Part shown: in pieces, positions 48,014 through 60,000 of the stretch | How the letters are laid out: every line of letters begins with the position of its first letter | Position numbering within the stretch: position 1 is the first letter of the stretch | Assembly (NCBI GenBank): GCA_020152595.1 | Contig: JAIGNY010002236.1 | Coordinates: 148,501-212,500, forward strand | DNA length: 64,000 bases | Direction of reading: 5' to 3' | Source of the DNA: Chiridota heheva | Lineage: Eukaryota; Echinodermata; Holothuroidea; Apodida; Chiridotidae | Made by a program: the position numbers and the translations under genes | Notes under the pieces: generated by a model | Seen by the model: only the letters and a program-made list of their open reading frames with translations | Told to the model about the DNA's origin: nothing | The model's database searches: none

Positions 48014-51000
48014 CTAGAAAAAGAAAAACATCAAAATTTGAGAAAAATCAATGCTTTCAGCAGTTTAAGGAATCTTTATAAGATTGTAGTGACGTTATGT
48101 TATGTATCATTTCAATTTTTACCCCCATTAATAAAAGCACTGCTTAAAAATTTGGCCTGCAATTTTCAAGCAACAACTTAACCACATCATTCAACAAGAC
48201 TAACTTTGCATCATAACATTGAGGTATAAATAATTCTATGCTCATAGTTCATTTCACCTTTTCCCAGCAGCAAAGACATACAATGCCAGCACTGATTACG
48301 ATTACTACTTATATTACAAAGGATTGCCATTATATTCAGATGTGTGTCACTAAAAATACCATGTAACACCAGTGGGAGTAGTTGTTATCTTGAAGGAGCC
48401 TTGGAGAGGAAAAACTGTAAACAGTTTTGTGGTTTGGGAAACAAAGAAATATATAACAGTTACTTCGACCGGCCCTGCTCCATTTGAGGGCAGGTTGAGA
48501 TGTTCCTGGTTTTAAGCAAAGCCATTTCTAATGCCCCATTGAAAGTGGTCCAGTCTTGCTTTGTTCCCATATTGTACATTCAAGAAAACTTTATCTTTCA
48601 TGACCAGACTGCTCAGAGACGCAATCTTAATCTTCATGTTTAATTCTTAAAGTTAACTTAAAGGGGCACTTGACAGAAAGTGAGGGCGCATTTTCAAGAG
48701 ACTCACAAATATTACAAAAAGCTTTTTGACCCTGGTGGAGGGCTACATAACTTCTCTAAACACCAGTATTGATACCAATGAATGATAATATTGTATCACT
48801 TTGGGAGGCAAATAGGTCAATCAATATTTAAAAAAAATCAAGAAATTCATCAATAATCCACCTTTAATATTTTAGCATATATGTTATTATGGAGACATTC
48901 ACCAAAGGAACTTTCCATATTTCTTAAATAAAATTCCAATAACAAAATAAACTATCAAGAATGAGTGAAACTGGGAAATTGTAAACTGCATTTAAAAGTT
49001 AACATTTCCAGCCATGTTGTTGCTTCAATCCTTGACTTCGGTCACTACATGGCACATCATTGGTGAGCATGGTACACCACTGGTACCATGATCAACCGTG
49101 CCATTTATTAAAAAATTCAGAATAGGTGAAGCATCCTCACCTATCTAATGTTTTACTTCTCCTGGTTCTCTTCCTTGGCGCTGGTGACCTCCTGGTGATG
49201 GGTGCCATCAGGGGGCTGGCATCCTGGGTAAATTTTGCCACCAGGTCCTCTGCCGTGGTATGCTCAGAAAGTTGCACTGTGGTTAAGACCTTCTCTTCGT
49301 CCCCTGGGGTTTGTACCCTAATGATGCCTTCCAATACATCCTGTGATGACAAATATTTTTGCATGAGAATTTCACTCACATAATATTTATTTCAAAATGG
49401 ATGTCAACTCAAATTGGTGTAGCCAGAGAGTTTGAACAGGTGAACATTAATTTATAGACCTCATACACAATGTGCCTTTACCGATTAAACCTGCTGTGGT
49501 ACTTTCGACGATGACGAGTGAACACACAATTACAATGATGGGGTCGTCACCTGCATAATCGGTTGTGATAGAAACAATGCTATCACGAAACGCTTAATAC
49601 GACCCGGACGAGAACACAGGTACGACGTACGGACAGACATAACATCGACAACCAAGTCAATGTCCACGGCCTTTGATAACCAGTTGTGGTGCACTGGCGT
49701 GTCTACCCAACCCAGGCTTGAACCCAGGCCCTCGTGGTCTGTAGACATGTATGATTACCGCTACACCACAGTAGGTAGATGTGGCATTTTGCCACTACAG
49801 CCCTTGATATATTAGGCCATATATGGGATTTCTGTAAGGGTATATATACGCATGGGACAAGAATAAATTTAAAAAAAAATTAATGTCTTAAGTGTGTTCA
49901 CGAAAATACTTGATCTGTAATAAGTAGCTTCATAACATTGATTGATTGATTAAAATAGGACCTATTGATAAGGCTTACATTCTCTATGTAAGCCTTGTAT
50001 AGAATATACCAACCAGGCATGGAAGCCATTTTCCAAAGAAAAAAAACACATTGATATTATTGAATACGTACAATGTAGAGCGACAAACAAATTCCTGGTT
50101 TAAAAGATCTATCTTATGAAGAGAGATTAGAAAATTGAATTTACGTACTCTTAATTATCAATGAGTCCATGGGGATGTGATTGAACTTCATACATTATCA
50201 TATGACAGCTATGAACAGTGAGTCAATTTTTACCTCTAATACAAAACTCTCTCACTCATGGGAAAAATTACAACAGAAGACCAAAGTTAAACATCAAAAA
50301 GAAAGAATTTTTTCATCTGGAGTTGTGGATTTATTGAAATCATCAAGTATTCAGGACTTTGAGAGAAGACTGGATCATTCAGCAAATGAAATATAGTTAT
50401 CTTGAAAACATCCAGAAAACATCTTCTGGCACATAGACAATTGAGAAGAAAAAATGTGCAAAAGGAACCGATGTGCTTTCTCCAGAAAAGGATCCGTCAA
50501 AATCTGTAGGAAAAAACTAGATAAAACATTGTGACCTCTCACCTCTAGATCCATCTTGCTCTTCTCCTTCCCCTTCTTGTTAAATATTTGAATCACCTGA
50601 TGATGGAAAATAGAGAGAATGCATCAAAAATCAGTTTCAATAGAGTTGGGGATGGTGTAAGAAGAAGGGGGTGGGGAGGGGGGAAGTAGGCGGGGTCCAA
50701 TGGCACCAACCTTGAATAGAGAGTATGCATATAAAGTTAAACGTGATAGGGCAGCCTTTCCTGGAGGGTATCGCGGTCTCTAAGGGTCAGTACACACATT
50801 ACTTTGACTTACTTTAACATATCTTAATTCTCCATTTTCTAACCAAATTAACGAGCCCAAAACACATCATGCATTGTTTTCTGGCAATATTTCCCTTTTT
50901 TAAGTATGTGGTTCTATGAAATGGGATGTAATCTCACAGTAAAGGCCGTTACCCTCCAAACACGACGCAGTGTGCAATTTTTTAAACAAAATTGAATAAA

Positions 51001-54000
51001 ACAAAGGAAAAGAAACATTTTGACCTCTTGTTTTCAGAGAAGCATCATCATCGCATGGCTTTTCAGATGATAACTGAAAATTGATTGAAAGGGCCTTTCC
51101 ATGCCCATTAGAGCAAAATTCGCGTCGAGACAAAAAATTGCACCCCACTACAGAAAATTGCACCCCACTAAAGTGAATTTCTCCACAGTTTGAACAAAAA
51201 AGCATTTCTAACAAATTTTCCAGTATCATCAGAAAGCCTCAATTGTAAACTTCATCGTGTGTATGCAAAAAGTCAAAGCATTTTATAATATTTGTTTCCT
51301 GTATGATTATCTAAAAAATCGCTCGCCACATCGTGTTCTGTGTGTTACGCCTTAAGTCAGTAATGTTGTTTCTCTTTTTCAAATATTCAAAGCTTAGTTC
51401 TTTCGCAAGCATAAGAGAATTAACTGCCCATTTTAATACTCAGTCACTAGCTTTAAGCAAAGTTTGTAAGTTGATATTGGCATCTCGTAAATGCTACCAG
51501 TCAATTAATTAATAAAATAATATAACTCTGAATGTTTGGATCAACAACTTACCGACTTTGAGTCCTTAGTCTTCTTTGTATTTGTATCTAAATCTGCAAA
51601 TGGATTGAAATTGGCATATTAATTTGGTTTGTTTGTTTGATTTTCTGACCTGCTGAGAGGTCAGATTATTCTAGAGGTAGGAAGGAAAGGAAACGAAGGG
51701 AAAACATCAAGAACAAAAGGGAAAGCTGTATCGAGAGGGGAGGTGCATGGTTGAAACAAAAACAAATGGATTAAAATTGGCATATTAATTTGGTGCCTAT
51801 TACATAAATATTAATGTTGTGGAGGAGAGTTTACATGCGTATCTAATGCACAGGGCAAAGGACTTTGACACGGGTAGAATGGCCTGACTTTAGGAGGGTC
51901 ATTTAGGAGAGCCATTTGTGAGTGCAAAACTATGCATTAAATATGCTTATAAACACGAAGCCAAAACAGTAATCTTTTCATTAAATTTCTGTGTGAAATT
52001 GTAAAAGAAGAATGAAAAAAGAGAAAAGTTTACTTACATTTGTTTTCTTTTTGTTAAGAAATTTACCTATTGTAAAAATGGACTAAACCAAATACTCCAG
52101 ATCTCACGGGTCATGCAATAGTCCATAGAATTTTTTATAAATGATTTCAAATGTATCTGATGTGAATCCAATTTCTGATATGAGACTCTCCAATGCATGT
52201 TCCTTGTTTCAGAACAGCTTTGGTATGGTAAAGCACACCGAATGCAGCACGGTGATCAAATAAAAATAAAAATAAAACCATTCAATACAAATCGTATGAG
52301 ATGATAACTGAAACTATGGGCATTTATAAACCATTACAGCAATATTTGTGCAACTACAGAAATTTGTGCCCCATCAAAGAGAATTTCTCTGCAGTTGATG
52401 AAACTAGCATTTAAACAAATTTTCCAGTATTGTTAGAAAAGCTCAACTGTAAACATGTCAACAAGTCAAACATTTTCTAATATTTGTTTCTTGTCTGATT
52501 TTCTAAGAAATCCCTTGCATGCCACTTTTTCCAGCATTTATGCCTGATTTTTAAGAAAGGCTCAACTGTAAAGGCATTTATGTCTGATTTTCTAAGAAAC
52601 AACATTCAGTCAAAGGCATTTGCCTGATTTTTGTTTCTTGTCTAATTTTTCTGATTTTCTAAGAAATCCTTCGCGTGCCACTTTCAGTGCGCAAAGGCAT
52701 TTATGCCTGATTTTCTAAGAAATCCCTCGCCGTGCCACTTTCAGTGCCCAAAGGCATTTAGTCACAATATTTATGGTCACAAATGAATAATCTACTGTGG
52801 AAGAGCAATGTTACAGACCTTTCATACCATAATCAGCAATTTTCAGAAAATTTAATTTAAATAATGTCACATGACCGAAATTCATGTGTCCTTAATGGAC
52901 CAATGGTATACTGGGAAATTGTTTCATCCAATCAAATACTAGGGGAATCTTGGCCGTCTGCACAATGCATGCACAGTATGGGATCAAGTGTATCAAAAAA
53001 TGTTTTCAAATGCATCATACGTGTGTTATACATGAAAGCAATATGCGCACATTGTTTTTTACAAATTTTCTCTCTAAAACTGCATCTGATTGGTTGGGTA
53101 ACAAAGGGAAAATCCCCAGCAGTTGATTGGTCGAAGTACAGAAGAAATAATGTTCGGCTAAACTCGGTTTGAAAAGGTCTATACTTTCACTTTCTCATCA
53201 TTTCTTATTGAAAATGGATTGAACTTTTTCACTACATGATAATATTTTATTCTAAATTTCATTTGATAATTAGTCGTTTTCTTCACTTATCTCTTATTTA
53301 CTTCTGTCCTTATATCTTCAATAAATGTAAGTCACAAAATTTAAGAAAATATTTCAACTCAATACACTTGTCAACTTTTTGGGAGTATGAGGCTGTGATG
53401 TAAGTTCTAGTTGGCTTTCAGTAATTTCTCCACTAATCTGATAGAATGCTTAATTTGAATATTCCCTAACAATCATTTTGCCTCTTTGTTATCCACTTTC
53501 ATATTAGATGCAATATAACTTTTCCTTGACCAATCATTGGAGTACTGCCCATGATGAATAACATTTTCAGTAAATTGCACAAGAACCCATTAGAGGGTGA
53601 TAACATCTCACTGATGGAAACATCCATTAACCCCCCCACCCCAAAAAAAAAAATTACACACATAATCTAACCCTGCAGTAACCCCAGTTACCTCTTACCA
53701 ATAAGCTCTACTGTTTGTGCACAGATGATAATTAGTGTAATTACTGATGTTAAATCACTAAAAGCTTTCTGTGGTAGGTTTCTTAATGGCTTCTAGCAGA
53801 GTGTTAAAGTCATATACCTGCAGAAATGTAGGTTCTTGCTGGAAAAAAAATAACAACTGAAATTTAATGAGAATTGAACGTAATACATCGCAAAAAATAA
53901 ATAATCTGACTACATACCACCCAGAGAATGTTGTGGTACTTGACAAGCATCCTTGTGATGTTGGACGTCCCAGCAGCAACCTTGAGTTCAGAGAAGTCGA

Positions 54001-57000
54001 CTTGCTTTTTGCTGTTTACGGATTTGACAGAGAAGAGGTTGGGGGCCATGATCATGGCCACGTTGTTCAGAGACATACGATTTTGAGGTTCATGGCTCAC
54101 GACTTTTGACAGGAATGTTAAGAGAAGCTGAGGAAGAATGTAAAATAAATCAACATGAACAAAGTCAGTGTTTACCTCTCATGAAGCATATACTTCACTA
54201 AGAGTTCATTTAGGTAATCGGATACGTAAAATTGTTTTGCAGTATATGGAACTTAAATCACATGTCACTTTTGCAGAAAAGTCTTACTCTTGCTTTAGTC
54301 TGCTTGTAAGAAATATTTTGGCCCTCACAACCATATCTTTATCTTTTCTCTTTATGTCCCTTTAACCATACAGTTATTTACCAGCTTATATCCTAGCAGC
54401 ATTATTATTCAGTAATTATTCCTCCTAGTGATATACTTATTCATTCATGCAAAGTATCTCCTCATTCACCTATTTTATTCCTTATATGGATCATAATAAT
54501 ACCTCTTACAATGTACTTACTCACTATTCGAAGAAACATACTTGTGGTTGACCCATCCTTCACTAACCAGCCAATTCCTCACTTTCTCACTTTGTTAATG
54601 TTTTCACTTGGTTTTATAATACAGTAATGTTCACTTGTTTTATCTAATTCTGTTAAGTAAAGTTGCATCTGTTTGTGATTTGGAGATTTTGAGTTAAACA
54701 CATGATTTATAAGTTTGGAATTTAATTTGTGTGTAGCTCCCCACCCTAGCCCCCATCCTAACAATGTGGGGTTAGAGGGGCTACATGCTACCTCAAAAGA
54801 TATTGTAAGATTGTGCTAATCTCACCGATTGTAATGCTAGGTTAGGCTTACTTCACAACAAAGTCAACAAAAACTACACTCAGCAAATACTTATGAAACA
54901 GCAGAGAAAGATTCTTATGTTCGGTCGTAAGGTTTATTAGGTCTTCAACATGCTTTAACCCTCACTCTACCATGTGGCAATATTATCGCTGGTTTGGGTG
55001 CCCCATCTTTCACCCAGCCTCCCAGGCGCGTTTTCAAGAAAGTGCTGGTAGAGTAAGGGGTTGCCATGGTGTTACACCTAAAAACAATGTAACTTAATAA
55101 ATAATCCCCAGAAAGGATAAAACATTAAACACCTCAAGTATATGATTTATACACCAAACACTTCAAAATATATGATTTGTAAAGATTATCTCTAAACACA
55201 ACAAAATTGAGACTCTTACAATATCAAAGCAACTGACTTTCTAATGTCATATATTTCCACCGGTGTATTATCACAAACATGCCCATTCAGTGTCTTAGAG
55301 CAATTACTTCTGAGAGACTCTCATTCTGAAACACAAAAATAATAAATATTCATTTCTCCGAGAGACTTACCTTTAAAGCTGATCTGTACACATCTGGAAG
55401 CACTAGTATTAACAAATTGAGACATTGCAATTGCTTCTTACGGTCCTCAATCTCTGTTAAAAGAAGAGAAAAGGTTTATGCAATATCATGAGGTACTATT
55501 CTTACAAAAAAAAGTCTTGAGTGGCCCGTGCTTAAAACTAGATGAAACAAGATGCGGCTGACAATGTTGGGCCTTTCAAAGCCAAGCATCTCAGCAAGGA
55601 AATTGTCAACATAGAAGAGGGAGTGACAGGATGTATTTAACTCATCTCAGCAAGGAAATTGTCAACATAGAAGAAGGAGTGGCAGGATGTATTTCACTCA
55701 TCTCATCAAGAAAATTGTCAACATAGAAGAGAGAGTGGCAGGATGTATTTCACTCATCTCAGCAAGGAAATTGTCAACATAGAAGAGGGAGTGACAGGAT
55801 GTATTTAACTCATCTCAGCAAGGAAATTGTCAACATAGAAGAGGGATGTATTCACTCATCTCAGCAAGGAAATTGTCAACATAGAAGAGGGAGCGGCAGG
55901 ATGTATTTCACTCATTTCAGCAAGAATATTGTCAACATAGAAGAGGGAGTGACAGGATGTATTTAACTCATCTCAGCAAGGAAATTGTCAACATAGAAGA
56001 GGGAGTGACAGGATGTATTTAACTCATCACAGCAAGGAAATTGTCAACATAAAAGAAGGAGTGGCAGGATGTATTTCACTCATCTCAGCAAGGAAATTGT
56101 CAACATAAAAGAGGGAGTGGTAGGATGTATTTCAATCACGGATTATAAGCTAAACCATTTAATACCTTAACTTGGTTGGTTTAATTTGGTTTGTTGATGT
56201 TTAACGGCACTGCGACAGTCAAATGTGTGGAAGAGGGTGTTAATAAATTATGGTGCAAGAGTTAGGATAGTCAGGAGATAAAAGGTTTGTAAGGGAGATA
56301 AGGGGGTAAAGCAGAAGAAAGGGGTGTGTAAGGTTAGGTGTAGAAAGAGAGGAAAGGTGGGGGGTTAAATGTGGTGGAAGAGGTTGTTGTTGCGGAGAAA
56401 GTTGATGATGTTTGAGGAAGAATTGTTTTGAAAAGGTCCGAGATTGAGGATAGAGAAGAGAGAAGAGATCTGGAGTTCTAGTATAAGAGACAGGTTACGA
56501 AGATATGCTTGATGGAGAGACAGGTCTTACAAGTGGGGCAGAGAGGGGCAGGGGAGCCGGATAAGAGATGGGAGTGAGTAAGAGAGGAGTGGCCGAGGTG
56601 GATGCGGTGACAACGATGTCTTCCCTGCAGTTGCCACTGTGCAGAGGAGTGTTGGTCCCGATTTGGGGTTTGATGGTGTAAAGTTTGTTGCTGGTTTCGT
56701 GATTCCAGGTTTTTTTTCTATGTAGTTGGAGATGGAGAGACGGAGCTGAACTAAGAAAAAAAAACGTCAAAATGTGTTACGCTTTAACATATTAAAAGAA
56801 AACATGGTCTTACGTTCAACACAGGCGAAGGCATTAACATAGTCTAATGTTAAAAGAGGGGATGGCAGTTCTCTGAGAAAAAGTTTGAGTAGGCCGACGG
56901 CATCATTGACCCTGAGATCCTGGAATTTGAAGGCACCAAGGTAAAATCCTTTCTCTACTTCTTCTTGAAGCTCCTGCAAGGAAGAAAGAACATCACGATT

Positions 57001-60000
57001 TCTATTATAAGGGTAAGGAGTGTTTTAGAGGAAGAATTAAGCTCTCTTGAGTAGGAAATAGGCCACGCCCACCATACATGTAACAACGCAGTTACTAGGT
57101 GGGGCAAACAAACCTCAAATCCGCAATCACGACATTGACATTTAGATGTTCATGTGGCCTGCTGTAAGCTTTAATCCATTTTTGGCACTTCTCTGATTTT
57201 CACAGCTTTTAGAAAAAGGAATAAACAAAATTCCCTTTGCTATCGGATCGGATTTACAAAGCATGTAGCAACACGTAGGCGCAATTTTTGCTCACCATCT
57301 TGTCGTTACTCAGTCTGTGTGTGTAGAAATTTGTTTTGTGCAGTATATTGCATTGACTGCATGAGCATGTGCTGCTAGCTAGATGTACTGTACCAATACT
57401 GTGGAGGATTTTTGTCCCATTTGGTTATGCAGTTTTTGTTGCTAGGCAAGTTCGTGCGGTTGATTGGTTGAAAAAGCTGTCAATCAACTAACTCAGAGAG
57501 GTAAATTACTTCTGCTTGCAAAATGTTCTAATAATAGGGGGTTCAAGGGACTCAAAATTCAAAGCAGATATCAAAATTTGCCTTGGAAATAAGAAGAAAT
57601 TTACAAACTTCTTCAAGTTTAATGTATTGCAACATGACCTTTGAACTTATGGGTGTTGCTGGATGTTAACATATCTCTGGCCTCCAAACAACTAAAAATT
57701 GAGGTAGTCACGTTGATCTACCCATGGACAATTTTAAAAGTTCAAGAACAGGTACATCTTAAAAAAAATAAAAGTCTTGTTTATTTACAATCATTACTAG
57801 CCAAACCCGCAGACCTAAAATCTATTTTGCGTGCACCTTATGTTGGACAGCGTACCACAAGATCAAGTACATCTGATCATGGTCTCTCCTTGCCTGCTTC
57901 TAGGACAAACTTACTGGAGAGGAGCTTCTCCATACTGCCAACAGAATGTGGAATTAATTAATATAGAATTAATGGCACTTCCTTCAAAGATAATTAGCCC
58001 GATATTCAGTCCTTGATGTAAACATTAGGATCACTTTCAATGACATTTTACAATCATCAGATACTGGTTTACATTCATCAGATACTGGTTTACATTCATC
58101 AGGTACTGCTTTATATTCATCAGATATTGGTTTACATTCATCAGATACTGGTTTACATTCATCAGATACTGGTTTATATTCATCAGATACTGGTTTACAA
58201 TCATCAGATACTGGTTTACATTTTACATTCATCAGATACTGGTTTACATTCATCAGGTATTGGTTTATATTCATCAAATACTGGTTTACATTCATCAGAT
58301 ACTGGTTTACATTCATCAGATAGATACTGGTTTACATTTATCAGATACTGGTTTACATTCATCAGATACTGGTTTACATTCATCAGATACTGGTTTACCT
58401 TTATCAGATACTGATTTACATTCATCAGATACTGGCTGGTTACATTTATCAGATTCTGGTTTACATTCATCAGATACTGGTTTACATTCATCAGATACTG
58501 GTTTATATTCATCAGATACTGGTTTACATTTATCAGATACTGGTTTACATTCATGAGATACTGGTTTACATTCATCAGATACTGGTTTACATTCATCAGA
58601 TACTGGTTTTACATTCATCAGATACTGGTTTACATCATATCAGATACTGGTTTACATTGATCAGATTATCTAAGAACAATTTTGGTTGTTATTCTAGTAC
58701 AGAGTTTATTAAGCACCAAAAAAGGAGTATAATGGTCATGCGAAGGCTTTATTCCTGTCCATTTTGACAATAGAAATCCATTTTGAAAATGAAAACTTTT
58801 TTAAAGGACAGATATTCAAATAAGTACAATATTATGAGCCATCTTCTCTTCCATACATCAAAACATTTCCACTTATTTACATTTTTTGAATAAATTCAGA
58901 AACTATAGGTGTTTTTGACATAATTTAAAGTCTTTTCTGTTCAGAAGTTAACGCTCTTTCATGTGGGTAAAAAATTGTTTCCCTTTCCATATTAGGAGAA
59001 TAGTTAAGCTCAATTGGCAGAGCGAACGGCTGAGATACTGGAGGTCCTGGGTTCAAGCCTCGATCAGGTCTAACTCAATTTTTCCACAGCTATGCATGCA
59101 GACAGATACGCCGAACATCAAAGCGGAAGCATTTCGTCTGCAGCTCCTATTCCTCATTCAGCTGTTGAGAAAAGTGACAATGGTTGAATGGCGCACACCG
59201 TCCATCGGAGGGGACGTTAAGCTGTTGGTCCCGACGGCAAGAGAATCACCCCTGCTTGGTTCTCTGAACACAATTCGAGAAGAGAAGCGTGAAAACGCTG
59301 TGTACATTCACTTTCCCTTTCAAGTACTAATTTCATGTGCACCCATAGGCAGCCGAAGAACAAGTCTGTTAGTTGTAGAGCACATTTGAATAGTTCTTTG
59401 AACTAGAAAATGCGCCATATAAATTCCATATATTATATCTTATCATATACCTTTAACATTATGTTTATATTTTTCTTACTTTTATCCTTGAAGTAGATCC
59501 AGGTACTCTTAGGACACCCTCTTCTGTCAGTCCATGTTCTTCAAGATACTCAATCAACTGCAAAGAAAAGAAAAAAAAATCGCATTGGATCATGATTCCC
59601 AGATGATTGTAGAAATACAAATGTGTTCCCACTTAAGTTCAAGCTCGCGATCAGATCCACTGCAGTTGATCTAATCCCAGGGTATGTGTGAACCGCAATT
59701 AAATCCAAAGATAACCCAGCAGACTATAACTATTCATGTGAAATTATTCATGTGAAATAAATAAGTTATAACAGGATGTTACATAACCAACTTGATTGCA
59801 GATCACTTATCAGCATTTACATACATTTTTTTGAGATTCTGCTGCATGATCCTACTCTCGACTAGGATCAAGCTCAAGTGACTGTGATAAGATCCGATAA
59901 ATGTTTTCATACTAAAAAATCAGCGGATTTGATCACCTACAATGGATCTGATCGCGAGCTCATATTTAAGTGAAAACGCACCTCTTTGTTCATTTTATCT

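Noticed and set aside
49690..49785. Possible tRNA gene (minus strand)
   Set aside because: Same reasons: it is the head of the S1 SINE, whose body recurs at 60,850.
57984..58618. Long frames on both strands with NVNQYLM or SSDTGLH repeats
   Set aside because: They are translations of the 21-bp array, whose length is a multiple of three. No start context or splice sites support a gene.
58961..59389. 142-codon plus-strand frame
   Set aside because: It crosses a tRNA-derived SINE. The same body occurs at 47,280-47,712 with the frame broken.
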